A stretch of DNA of 64,000 nt, from assembly GCF_000956525.1 (NCBI RefSeq), contig NZ_JYIW01000021.1, forward strand, positions 62,001 to 126,000, written 5' to 3'. The position numbers and the translations under genes were made by a program. Position 1 is the stretch's first letter, and each line of letters opens with the position of its first letter. Origin of the DNA: Microbacterium oxydans (lineage in GTDB: Bacteria; Actinomycetota; Actinomycetes; Actinomycetales; Microbacteriaceae). Positions 43,617 to 52,152 of this stretch are shown here, piece by piece. Below the pieces are notes generated by a model, which did no database searches, was not told where the DNA came from, and saw only the letters and a program-made list of their open reading frames with translations.

Positions 43617-43653
43617 GACCTGCCCGACTGACACCTGCTGCCGAGGAGCCGCC

Positions 43654-45072
43654 ATGGACCACCAGTGCCACGTGATCGACGGTGTCGCCGTCGCATCGAC
43701 CGATCCGCAGACCCTTCCGGTCGTCTCGCCCTGGACCGAGGAGGTGATCGCCCGCATCCCGGTCGGCTCAGCCGAAGACGTCGATGCGGCGGTCCGCTCG
43801 GCGGTGGCCGCGCAGCGCGACTGGTCCCTGCGCGCGCTGGACGAGCGCATCCATCTTCTCGCGGGGGTCGCCGACACGGTGGAGCGGCACCTCGCGGAAC
43901 TCGCGCGGATCGAGAGCGACGAGATGGGCAAACCCGTCCCGCTCGCTGAGCAGTTCATCGAGGGCGGGATCGCGGGGTGGCGCCAGGGCCTCGACCTCGC
44001 GCGCTCCTACCCCTTCGTGGCCGATGTCACGGTGCCGGGCGAGCCAGGGCAGACCGTGGTCGAGCGCCGACCCGTGGGCGTGGTCGGGCTCATCATCCCG
44101 TGGAACTTCACCGTCGCCTCGATCCTCGGGAGCCTGCTTCCCATGCTCGCCGCAGGCAACACCGTGGTGCTCAAGCCCTCGGAGAAGTCTCCGCTGTCGG
44201 CGGCCCGGTTCGTCGAGCTGCTCGATCTGCCGCCCGGCGTCGTGAATCTCATGCTCGGCGATGCGCGCGCGGGTGGGCCGCTCGCGGCCCACGACGACGT
44301 GGCGCTGCTGCACTTCACCGGCTCGGTCGAGGTCGGCCGCGCGGTCGGGATCGCGGCCGCATCGCGTCTGAAGCGGTCGGTGCTCGAGCTCGGCGGCAAC
44401 GACCCGGTGATCGTCGACGCGGATGTCGATGTGGCCGCGACCGCTGAGGCGGTGGCGATGTCGTCGTTCGTCAACAGCGGGCAGATCTGCACGTCGTCGG
44501 AGCGCATCTACGTGCACCGCGACGTCGCCGAGGAGTTCATCGCGGCCCTGGTCACGGCGGCCGATTCGTACGAGCTCACCGCTGACCGGGACGGCACGGG
44601 CCTCGGTCCTCTCGTCGACGCCCGCCAGCGCGCCCACGTGCACGCACATGTCGCGGAGGCGGTCGAGCGTGGCGCGACGGTGCTGCGCGGCGGTGTGCTT
44701 CCGGACGGTCCGGGATTCGGCTACCCGGCCACGGTTCTCATCGGGGCGACGGCGGACATGCGGGTGATGCGCGAGGAGACCTTCGGTCCCATCGCTCCCG
44801 TCGTCGTCGTCGACTCGTTCGATGAGGCGGTCGAGCTCGCGAACGGCACCGGATTCGGACTCGCCGCGACCGTGTACACGCACGACCCCGTCCACCAGCA
44901 GCGCGCGGGAGACATCAGTGCCGCCGTGATCTGGATCAACGGATGGCAGCAGGGCGGTGTCAACGCCGTCTCGGAGCCCTGGGGCCTCAGCGGTGTGGGA
45001 GCCGCCGGCGCCGCCGCGGACTTCGACGCGGCGACGCGGCCCGTCTCACTGCTCCGGGCCGCGACCGCCTGA
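43654..45072 (+). CDS. NAD(P)-dependent aldehyde dehydrogenase
   Basis: A 472-residue ALDH. The cofactor-binding and catalytic residues are in place: IIPWNFTVASILGSLLPML, LKPSEKSP, FTGSVEVGR, Glu245 in LELGGNDP, nucleophile Cys279 in NSGQICTSSERIY and EETFGPIAPV. It likely oxidises the aldehyde made by the GMC enzyme encoded 37 bases upstream. CCGAGGAGCC precedes the ATG. It ends 9 bases before the convergent S12 hydrolase gene. Confidence 0.9.
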   Translation: MDHQCHVIDGVAVASTDPQTLPVVSPWTEEVIARIPVGSAEDVDAAVRSAVAAQRDWSLRALDERIHLLAGVADTVERHLAELARIESDEMGKPVPLAEQFIEGGIAGWRQGLDLARSYPFVADVTVPGEPGQTVVERRPVGVVGLIIPWNFTVASILGSLLPMLAAGNTVVLKPSEKSPLSAARFVELLDLPPGVVNLMLGDARAGGPLAAHDDVALLHFTGSVEVGRAVGIAAASRLKRSVLELGGNDPVIVDADVDVAATAEAVAMSSFVNSGQICTSSERIYVHRDVAEEFIAALVTAADSYELTADRDGTGLGPLVDARQRAHVHAHVAEAVERGATVLRGGVLPDGPGFGYPATVLIGATADMRVMREETFGPIAPVVVVDSFDEAVELANGTGFGLAATVYTHDPVHQQRAGDISAAVIWINGWQQGGVNAVSEPWGLSGVGAAGAAADFDAATRPVSLLRAATA

Positions 45073-45081
45073 CCGCAGCGC

Positions 45082-46134
45082 TCAGACGATCGCGGGCGCG
45101 AGGAGCCCGCGGACGCGCATCGCGATCGTGTCGGCGGGGTTCGTGTGCTCGATCGACTCGTTCGCGGTGGCGAGCACGACGACCGTCGTCCCGGTCTCGG
45201 GGTCGTGGCCGGTGAAGGTCTGGAAACCGGGCAGCTGGCCGTTGTGGCCCCTGATCCCGCCGAAGTCGGCGATGCCGAGCCCGTAGGACCAGTCCGTCCC
45301 GGCGATCGGGACGCCCGTCATGCGCATGCGCTGCGTCTGCTCCGAGAGGAGGTCGCCGCGCACGAGCGCCTCGACCAGGATCACGAGGTCGTCGGCAGTG
45401 GAGAGCGCGTTGCCGGCCGTCCAGGCCCACGAGGGGTTGATGTCGGTCGCGTCGACGAGTGCAGTGTCATCGCGCAGGTAGCCGCGCACCCGAGGGTCGG
45501 GCAGCGCGGTCCCCTCGGGGGAGCGCGGAGGCAGCGACGTGCTGTGCAGTTCCAGCGGCTCGAACACGAAACGCGCCGCGAGGTCCTCCACCAGGACACC
45601 GGTGACCTGCTCCGCCAGCAGCCCGAGCAGGATGTAGCCGGTGTTGCTGTACTCCCACGAATCGCCCGGTGCGAAGTGCTGCGGGCCGCGCTGCGCGAAC
45701 TCCACCAGCTCTCGCGGCTTCCAGATCCGCTCCGGTGCGGCGAGCAACGCGGTGAGGAACTCCTCGGTCGTGTACTCCGGCAGGCCCGCTGTCATTCTGA
45801 GCAGGCGCCGCACGGTGACCCCGCTCGGCAGGTTCAGGTGCGGCAGGTGGGTCTGAGCCTCGTCGTCGAGCCCGAGCTCGCCCGTCTCCGTCAGGCGCAG
45901 GATCACGGTGGCGACGATCGTCTTGGTCACGCTGCCGATGCGCAGCACGGCGTCGACGGCGAGCGGCTCCCCGGTGGCGACATCGCGGGTGCCCAGCGCG
46001 GCCGACCAGCGTTCCCCGTCCGGTGTCCGCACCGCGAGCACGACGCCGGGAACGTCGAGCCGCTTCCGCTCGGCATCGACCTCGGCGAGGATCGCGGCGG
46101 CGGCGGACGAGAGATCGGGAGGCACGGGTGTCAT
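45082..46134 (-). CDS. Serine hydrolase of the beta-lactamase/S12 family
   Basis: A 350-residue cytosolic-looking S12 protein: SVTK (RIGSVTKTIVAT) is the SxxK nucleophile motif, YSN (WEYSNTGY) the second, and HNG (RGHNGQLPGF) replaces KTG. These proteins are D-aminopeptidases, D-Ala-D-Ala carboxypeptidases or esterases more often than true beta-lactamases. The ATG at 46134 has GGAG upstream; a longer frame toward 46329 lacks support. It is transcribed leftward between the ALDH and agmatinase genes and diverges from the latter. A second S12 domain is fused in the protein at 36760, so this region carries two. Confidence 0.85.
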   Translation of the reverse strand: MTPVPPDLSSAAAAILAEVDAERKRLDVPGVVLAVRTPDGERWSAALGTRDVATGEPLAVDAVLRIGSVTKTIVATVILRLTETGELGLDDEAQTHLPHLNLPSGVTVRRLLRMTAGLPEYTTEEFLTALLAAPERIWKPRELVEFAQRGPQHFAPGDSWEYSNTGYILLGLLAEQVTGVLVEDLAARFVFEPLELHSTSLPPRSPEGTALPDPRVRGYLRDDTALVDATDINPSWAWTAGNALSTADDLVILVEALVRGDLLSEQTQRMRMTGVPIAGTDWSYGLGIADFGGIRGHNGQLPGFQTFTGHDPETGTTVVVLATANESIEHTNPADTIAMRVRGLLAPAIV

Positions 46135-46279
46135 GCTCCGATCCTGCCGCGATTGCTCGCGCGCCGCATGGTGCCAGGGACCGAGTGGGTCACGTGGATC
46201 TCGGTCGATCGGCCGATCTTCGCCCCGGGCGTCCTCCCTATCTTGGGAAAAGCCCGCCCACCGAGAAGGAGTGACTCTC

Positions 46280-47251
46280 ATGTCCGAGGATGCCGCGACC
46301 GAGAAGCGAACGATCATCATGCCGCCCAACTCGATTCAGGCGGTGCCGCGGTACGCAGGAGCCTCGACCTTCGCCAGGCTGCCCCGCATCGACGAAGTCG
46401 ACCGCGCAGACGTCGCCGTGCTCGGCGTGCCCTTCGACTCCGGCACCAGCTACCGTCCCGGCGCGCGCTTCGGTCCGGAGGCCGTGCGGGCCGCCTCGAA
46501 GCTGCTGCGCCCGTTCCACATCGGGCTGGAGGTGGAGCCCTGGGTGACGATGCAGATCGCCGATGCAGGCGATGTGGGCGTGACGCCGTTCGACATCGCT
46601 GAGGCGATCGCCGGGATCGAGCAGGCCGCCCGTGCTCTCTCCACGAGAGCCGACCGCATCGTCGCGATCGGCGGCGATCACACCATCGCGCTCCCGATGC
46701 TGCGTGCGGCCCACGCCCAGCACGGCCCGGTCGCGCTCGTGCACTTCGACGCCCACTTCGACACATGGGACAACCTGTTCGGTGCGCAGACGGTGCATGG
46801 CACCCCGTTCCGCCGCGCGGCCGAGGAAGGCCTGCTCGATGTCGGCGGCTCGGCCCATGTCGGCATCCGCAGCACCACGCCCTCCGCGCAGGACTTCACC
46901 GACGACGCAGAACTCGGATTCGCGACCTTCACCACACTCGACGTCGCGCGACGGGGGATCGACGACATCATCGACCGCGTCCGGACGCGCGTCGGCGATC
47001 GCCCCGTGTACGTCAGCATCGACATCGATGTGCTCGACCCGGCGCACGCCCCGGGCACCGGCACGCCCGAGCCCGGCGGCCTCTCGACCAGAGAGCTGCA
47101 GCTCATCCTGTACGGGCTGGCCGATCTGCACGTGATCGGCGCCGATGTCGTGGAGGTCGCCCCCGCATACGATCACGCGCAGATCACCGCGCTCGCCGCC
47201 GCAGGCGTCACCTTCGATCTCCTCGCCATGATGGCGAAGGCGGCACGGTGA
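46280..47251 (+). CDS. speB: Agmatinase / ureohydrolase family enzyme
   Basis: A 323-residue dimanganese ureohydrolase that releases urea from a guanidino compound. Metal ligands: His134 in GGDHT, Asp157, His159 and Asp161 in HFDAHFDTWD, Asp248 and Asp250 in SIDIDVLDPAHAPGTGTPEP. The last block is typical of agmatinases and also guanidinobutyrase/guanidinopropionase types, so the substrate is not fixed; the symbol is the usual family label. AAGGAG lies 11 bases before the ATG. Its stop overlaps the GTG of the C45 gene. A pairing of ureohydrolase and amidase suggests breakdown of an acylated or amidated guanidine. Confidence 0.85.
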   Translation: MSEDAATEKRTIIMPPNSIQAVPRYAGASTFARLPRIDEVDRADVAVLGVPFDSGTSYRPGARFGPEAVRAASKLLRPFHIGLEVEPWVTMQIADAGDVGVTPFDIAEAIAGIEQAARALSTRADRIVAIGGDHTIALPMLRAAHAQHGPVALVHFDAHFDTWDNLFGAQTVHGTPFRRAAEEGLLDVGGSAHVGIRSTTPSAQDFTDDAELGFATFTTLDVARRGIDDIIDRVRTRVGDRPVYVSIDIDVLDPAHAPGTGTPEPGGLSTRELQLILYGLADLHVIGADVVEVAPAYDHAQITALAAAGVTFDLLAMMAKAAR

Positions 47252-48342
47252 AGCCACAGGCGGATGCGATCGACGCCGGTGGTGCGGCGCCGATCATCGA
47301 GCTGAGCGGCGACGGGCTCACCCGTGGGCGCACGCACGGCGAAGCAGTGCGAACGCTCATCGCCACGTCGATGGAGCGCTGGCGTGATCGGATCGCGCAG
47401 CTCACCGGGCGCTCCTCCGACGAGCACGTGGCACGCTTTCTGGGCGCCTCGCGGCTGATCGACACGGTGCGCACAGGCTCCCCCGACCTCTATGACGAGG
47501 TGCTGGGCATCGCGGAGGCCAGCGGGCAGCCTCTCGACGACATGTTCGCGTACAACTTCATGGACGAGGAGTGGCGGTACTCGGGTACGTCCGCGATCGG
47601 GTGCAGCGTCGTCGGCATCGAGGGGGAGCGGGGTGTGCTCCTCGGTCAGAACATGGATCTCCCCGTGAGCATGGACGGCTCGCAGGTGCTCCTGCACATC
47701 CGCGGGGATGCCGACCCCGAGCAGTTCGTCGCGAGTGCTGCGGGGATGATCGGCGTCCTGGGAGTCAATCGCGAGGGTGTCGCGTGTTGCGTGAACACAC
47801 TCGCCCAACTCCCCAGCGCGCTTGATGGCATGCCTGTCGCCTTCATCGTTCGCGAAGTCCTCCGCAGGCGGACAAGGCCAGAGGCCGGCGCATATCTTCG
47901 GTCCGTGAAGCATGCATCGGGACAGCACTATGCCATCGCGGATCGACACGGAATCGACTCGTACGAGGCCTCATCCGTCGGCATCGCCGCTCGCCCGATC
48001 TCGAATCCTCGCCTCGTGCACACGAACCATCCGCTGTGGACTCCCGGGTCGGCTGAGCTCGCGGCGAAACCCGAGGAGCTCGAACTCTCCGGTACGCGGT
48101 CTCGATACAACTACCTGAGCGTCGCGGTGCCGCAGATCCGAGAAGCGGCGGAACTCGAGTCCGTGTTCGCCTCGCGCGACTCCGGCGTGTGCGTGACACC
48201 TCGCCCGCCGCGGATGACCAGTACCTTCTGCGGCGCCCTGTTCGAGATCGGCCAAGACGAGGTCCGCGTTCGGTTCGTGCTGGGGCAGCCAGGGGTCGTC
48301 GAGTGGAAAACTGCGCCGTGGATCACTCCGGCGAGGGTGTGA
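47248..48342 (+). CDS. C45 family Ntn acyltransferase/amidase
   Basis: A 364-residue protein of the peptidase C45 (acyl-CoA:6-aminopenicillanate acyltransferase-like) family. Such proteins are made as precursors and cleave themselves before a Cys; here the candidate is Cys119 in SAIGCSVVGIEG. Family blocks include LLGQNMDLPVSMDG, GVNREGVACCVN and TNHPLW. They hydrolyse or transfer acyl groups on amines and amides. The GTG start at 47248 overlaps the ureohydrolase stop (GTGA), so the two are coupled. ArsR follows 41 bases later. The substrate is not known. Confidence 0.8.
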   Translation: MKPQADAIDAGGAAPIIELSGDGLTRGRTHGEAVRTLIATSMERWRDRIAQLTGRSSDEHVARFLGASRLIDTVRTGSPDLYDEVLGIAEASGQPLDDMFAYNFMDEEWRYSGTSAIGCSVVGIEGERGVLLGQNMDLPVSMDGSQVLLHIRGDADPEQFVASAAGMIGVLGVNREGVACCVNTLAQLPSALDGMPVAFIVREVLRRRTRPEAGAYLRSVKHASGQHYAIADRHGIDSYEASSVGIAARPISNPRLVHTNHPLWTPGSAELAAKPEELELSGTRSRYNYLSVAVPQIREAAELESVFASRDSGVCVTPRPPRMTSTFCGALFEIGQDEVRVRFVLGQPGVVEWKTAPWITPARV

Positions 48343-48382
48343 CCGTGCTCGGGCTGTGCGCGATCGACTCGCGGTTCGCGAC

Positions 48383-48823
48383 ATGAGCGACGAGCAGCAG
48401 CGACCGGACCCGGTGCGCACGACGTCCGCGCAGCTCAAGGCATACGCGCATGAGACGCGTCGAGACATGCTGACGTTGCTCCGTCGGCGGGATCGTCTGC
48501 GAGCGGCCGATATCGCAGAGGCGCTGAATGTCGCAGCCGGCACGGCCAGCTTCCATCTGCGGGTCCTCGCCGAGGCGGGCTTCATCGAAGAGGCTCCGGA
48601 GCATGCTCGCGATCGCCGCGACCGGGTCTGGGTGGTGCGCGCCCCGGTCGAGGTCCGGACGATGTTCTCGCAACGCGCTGTGCGGCTGACCCCTGCCGAG
48701 CTCGATGCACTGACGGAACGGATCGAGGGTGTGATCTCGACGGCCGTCGATGCACACGACCGCAACGATCCGGACGGCCGTTCGTGGCAGATCGACCTGC
48801 TGGCCGTCGATGGCCGGATCTGA
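48383..48823 (+). CDS. ArsR-type winged-helix regulator
   Basis: A 146-residue DNA-binding protein. An HTH spans ~20-75 (ETRRDMLTLLRRRDRLRAAD, then IAEALNVAAGTASFHLRVL), the typical ArsR/TrmB-like recognition layout with SFHLR. No conserved metal Cys pair is seen, so it may respond to a small molecule or be constitutive. The ATG at 48383 gives a compact protein; a GTG at 48356 is the alternative and neither has a clear ribosome site. It is the last rightward gene before the convergent SDR gene and may regulate the agmatinase/C45 pair. Confidence 0.75.
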   Translation: MSDEQQRPDPVRTTSAQLKAYAHETRRDMLTLLRRRDRLRAADIAEALNVAAGTASFHLRVLAEAGFIEEAPEHARDRRDRVWVVRAPVEVRTMFSQRAVRLTPAELDALTERIEGVISTAVDAHDRNDPDGRSWQIDLLAVDGRI

Positions 48824-48879
48824 CGGGGCCGCATCCAGGGCATCGAGAAGGTGCCCCGGTCGGCGACGAATCCTGAGAT

Positions 48880-49635
48880 CTATCGGGCGCCCATGCGGAG
48901 CGCGCCGTCCATGCGGATCGTCTCGCCGTTCAGATAGTCGTGCTGGATGATCATCGTCACCAGTTGTGCATACTCCGTCGGATCGCACAGTCGGTGGGGG
49001 AAGGGAACGCTCGCGGCGAGGTTCGCCCGGTACTCGTCGCTGACCGTCGCGAGCATGGGCGTGTCCACGATGCCGGGCGCGATGGTGCAGACACGGATGC
49101 CGTGCGTGGCCAGGTCACGCGCGGCCGGCAGCGTCATCCCGACGACGGCTCCCTTCGACGCTGCATATGCCACCTGACCGATCTGACCGTCGTAGGCGGC
49201 GATGGAAGCGGTGTTCACGATGACGCCGCGCTGCCCGTGTGCGTCGGGTGTCTGCGCCGCGATGGCTTCTGCGGCCACGGACATCACCAGGAAGGTGCCG
49301 ACCAGATTCACACCGACCACCTTCTCGAAGAGCGCAGGGTCGTGCGCCCCGGCGCGTCCGACCAGACGAGCCGAGGGGGCGATGCCTGCGCAGTTGACAG
49401 CGACACGCAGAGGAGCCCCTGCGCTCGCGGTCCGCACGGCGTCACGCACCTGTGCCGCATCGGTCACATCCGCCGCGACGAGGGTGACGCCGTCGACGGT
49501 GGGCGCCGAGGTGATCGCTGCGGGGAGGTCGAGCGCGAAGACCTCTGCGCCGTGCGCGGCCAGGGCGCGGGCTGTCGCCGCACCCAGACCCGAGGCGCCT
49601 CCGGTGACGATGGCGGATGAGCCGTTCAGCTGCAT
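48880..49635 (-). CDS. Short-chain dehydrogenase (3-hydroxyacyl-CoA dehydrogenase type 2-like)
   Basis: A 251-residue SDR with the Rossmann motif TGGASGLGAATA, NAG-type NCAGIAPSA, catalytic Ser in VNTASIAAYDG, and Tyr-x3-Lys in YAASKGAVVGM. Its length and the insert with the Asn/Val-rich NVVGTFLVM block resemble mammalian HSD17B10 type 2-methyl-3-hydroxyacyl-CoA dehydrogenases. It would act on a 3-hydroxyacyl-CoA in branched-chain amino acid breakdown. AAAGGACC precedes the ATG at 49635. It is the last gene of the leftward E1-E2-ACAD operon. Confidence 0.85.
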   Translation of the reverse strand: MQLNGSSAIVTGGASGLGAATARALAAHGAEVFALDLPAAITSAPTVDGVTLVAADVTDAAQVRDAVRTASAGAPLRVAVNCAGIAPSARLVGRAGAHDPALFEKVVGVNLVGTFLVMSVAAEAIAAQTPDAHGQRGVIVNTASIAAYDGQIGQVAYAASKGAVVGMTLPAARDLATHGIRVCTIAPGIVDTPMLATVSDEYRANLAASVPFPHRLCDPTEYAQLVTMIIQHDYLNGETIRMDGALRMGAR

Positions 49636-49655
49636 GATGGTCCTTTCCTGGTCGT

Positions 49656-50795
49656 TCAGTGAGCCAGTCCGCGGCTGATGACGAGTCGCTGAATCTGGTT
49701 CGTCCCTTCGAAGATCTGCATGACCTTCGCTTCGCGCATGTACCGTTCGGTGGGGAAGTCCTTGGTGTAGCCGGCGCCGCCCAACACCTGCACCGCATCG
49801 GTCGTGACTTTCATCGCGTTGTCGGTGCACACGAGCTTGGCGATCGATGCCTCGTGCGAGTATGCACGACCAGCATCCTTCAGCCGCGCCGCGGCGAGGT
49901 AGGTCGCGCGAGCCGACGCCACTGCGGCCGCCATGTCCGCGAGCAGAAAGGCAAGGCCCTGATGCTCGATGATCGACCGGCCGAAGGCCTCCCGCTCGCG
50001 GGCGTACTTCACCGCCACCTCGAGCGCCTCCTGCGCGAGGCCCGTCGCCACAGCGGCGATACCCAGCCTTCCCGCATCCAGTCCGGACAGCGCGATGGGG
50101 AGCCCCTGTCCTTCCGCGCCGAGTCGGCGCTCGGCCGGGATGCGCACCTCCTCGAAGATCATCGTGGCCGTCGTGGAGCTCATGAGCCCCATCTTGCGTT
50201 CCGGGTTGTCTGCGGAGAGGCCGGGGCTGTCCGCAGGAACGAGGAAACAGGAGATCCCGCGGCTGCCCTCGCCGGTGCGAGCCATGACTTTGTAGAAGTC
50301 GGCCTTGCCGCCGTGCGTCGTCCAGGCCTTGGCGCCGTTGAGGACATATTCGTCGCCGTCGAGCACTGCTCGGGTTCGCATCGCCGCGGGGTCGGAGCCG
50401 GCATGCGCTTCGGACAGGCAGTATGCGCCGAGGAGATCGCCGGAGAGCATCTCCGGAAGCCAGCGCTCCTTCTGCGCGGCGCTTCCGGCGGTGAAGAGGC
50501 CGAAGCAGGAGAGGATGTGGACGCTCACTCCGACCCCCACGGACGCGGATGCGGATGCCACCTCTTCCAGGACCTGAAGGTAGACCTCGTAGCTCTGCCC
50601 GCCGCCGTCGTACTCTTCCGGGTAGGGCAGGCTCAGCAGCCCCGCTCGGCCCAACGTGCGGAACACATCACGGGGGAAGGATGCCGTCGCGTCGAGTTCC
50701 GAGACGACGGGGCGCAGCTCCTTGCCCAGGATCTCGCGCGTCAGCTCGATGAGATCGGCGGACTCCTCCGTTGGCATGATTCGGGTGACGGGCAT
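49656..50795 (-). CDS. Acyl-CoA dehydrogenase
   Basis: A 379-residue flavoprotein that makes enoyl-CoA from acyl-CoA. Conserved: GAYCLSEAHAGSDPAA, WTTHGGKADFYKVMART, the helical C-domain, and FEGTNQIQRLVISR with the catalytic Glu363 (the usual YEGT/FEGT position). The context suggests the isobutyryl-, isovaleryl- or 2-methylbutyryl-CoA step of branched-chain catabolism. GAGGAG lies upstream of the ATG at 50795. It sits between E2 (20 bases away) and the SDR gene. Confidence 0.9.
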   Translation of the reverse strand: MPVTRIMPTEESADLIELTREILGKELRPVVSELDATASFPRDVFRTLGRAGLLSLPYPEEYDGGGQSYEVYLQVLEEVASASASVGVGVSVHILSCFGLFTAGSAAQKERWLPEMLSGDLLGAYCLSEAHAGSDPAAMRTRAVLDGDEYVLNGAKAWTTHGGKADFYKVMARTGEGSRGISCFLVPADSPGLSADNPERKMGLMSSTTATMIFEEVRIPAERRLGAEGQGLPIALSGLDAGRLGIAAVATGLAQEALEVAVKYAREREAFGRSIIEHQGLAFLLADMAAAVASARATYLAAARLKDAGRAYSHEASIAKLVCTDNAMKVTTDAVQVLGGAGYTKDFPTERYMREAKVMQIFEGTNQIQRLVISRGLAH

Positions 50796-50815
50796 GTCGG
50801 CTCCTCGGTGGATGG

Positions 50816-52138
50816 TCAGAGAACGGCGAGCTCGGGCTCGCGAAGGAACGCGGCGGTGTCGGCCAACAGCTCGGACGCCTGCTGTCCGTCGAGCACCCGG
50901 TGGTCGAATGACAGTGACAGGGTCGTCACCCAGCGCGGCATGAGCGTCTCGGCGTCGCCGCTTCCGAGGACCCAGGGGCGGCGAGTGATGCTGCCGACGC
51001 CGAGGATGACGGTCTCGCCAGGATTGAGGATCGGCGTTCCCGCGTCGACGCCGAACATCCCGAAGTTGCTGATCGTCGCGGTGCCGTGGTTCATGTCCTC
51101 GGGTGCTGTCTTGCCGGCGCGAGCCGTGGCGGCGAGGTCGGCGATGGCCACGCTGAGATCGCGCAGGCCGAGGCGTTGAGCGCTGCGGATGTTCGGAACC
51201 ACGAGACCGCGAGGTGTCGCAGCGGCGATGCCCAGGTTGATCTCCGACAGCTGCACGATCTCCTGCGTCGCCTCCTCCCATCGAGAGTTGGAGATCGGGG
51301 TGCGTTCGATGGCGCGGACGAAGGCCCGGGCGATCAGGCTCAGTGGACTGAGCTTGACGTCGGCGAACTCCTTCCGAGCGGCCAGGCGCGAGCGGAGTTC
51401 CATCGAGCGCGTGATGTCGAAGGTCACGTACTCCGAGACGTGCGGAGCGGTGAACGCCGAGCTGACCATCGCCGCCGCCGTGTGCTTGCGTACTCCTCGG
51501 ATCGGTATCCGGATCTCGGGGGAGGACTCGGCCGTCGATCGGGGCGCGCGGTGCGTGTCCGCCGCGGACAGGACGTCGTCCTGTGTGATCGTCGTCGCGG
51601 GTCCGGTCGGCGTGACCGTCGCGAGGTCGACGCCGAGATCCTTCGCCAACTTCCGCACGGGAGGGGTGCAGCGGATCGGCACTGCCGCCTCGATGGGGGC
51701 GGTCGTCGCGGGATCGATCGGGGCCGTCGCTGGAGCCGCCTGATCGTCCGCGCCTCGTCGCCGCCTCGGTCGCGGTGCTCCTGGACCGTAGCCGACGAGG
51801 AGCTTCGGCTCTTCCTCCGGGTGCTCTTCAGGCTCGATGACCGGGTCGACGACTGCGCCGGCATCGGCTCCCGTATGCGGTTCTCGGTCGAGTGCACCGG
51901 TCGAGATGCTGATGATGGCGGCGCCGACGTCGACGGTCTCGCCCTCGGCGAAGTGCAGCGCCACGACCTCGCCGGCGAACGGCGAGGGCAGCTCCACCAG
52001 GGATTTCGCCGTCTCGATCTCGACGATGACCTGATTGGTCTCGACGATGTCTCCCGGCTGCACGGACCACGAGACGATCTCAGCCTCGGTGAGTCCTTCC
52101 CCGACGTCGGGGAGCGCGAACTGTTGGATCTCTGCCAT
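50816..52138 (-). CDS. Branched-chain 2-oxoacid dehydrogenase E2 (dihydrolipoamide acyltransferase)
   Basis: A 440-residue E2 subunit. One lipoyl domain (1-78) with Lys45 in EIETAKSLVEL, an acidic/Pro linker, a peripheral-subunit-binding domain (~155-190, RKLAKDLGVDLATV) and a C-terminal acyltransferase (~205-440) with His413-x3-Asp417-Gly418 (FDHRVLDGQ). It transfers the acyl group from E1 to CoA. It is downstream of E1 alpha and E1 beta genes, 14 bases after the E1 beta stop; E3 is not in the window. Pyruvate or acetoin complexes are the alternatives, but the ACAD and SDR neighbours favour branched-chain acids. Confidence 0.93.
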   Translation of the reverse strand: MAEIQQFALPDVGEGLTEAEIVSWSVQPGDIVETNQVIVEIETAKSLVELPSPFAGEVVALHFAEGETVDVGAAIISISTGALDREPHTGADAGAVVDPVIEPEEHPEEEPKLLVGYGPGAPRPRRRRGADDQAAPATAPIDPATTAPIEAAVPIRCTPPVRKLAKDLGVDLATVTPTGPATTITQDDVLSAADTHRAPRSTAESSPEIRIPIRGVRKHTAAAMVSSAFTAPHVSEYVTFDITRSMELRSRLAARKEFADVKLSPLSLIARAFVRAIERTPISNSRWEEATQEIVQLSEINLGIAAATPRGLVVPNIRSAQRLGLRDLSVAIADLAATARAGKTAPEDMNHGTATISNFGMFGVDAGTPILNPGETVILGVGSITRRPWVLGSGDAETLMPRWVTTLSLSFDHRVLDGQQASELLADTAAFLREPELAVL

Positions 52139-52152
52139 GTCTTCCTCGACGT

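Noticed and set aside
45082..46134. S12 hydrolase as an antibiotic resistance beta-lactamase
   Set aside because: No export signal, HNG instead of KTG, and a catabolic context point to a D-peptidase or esterase instead.
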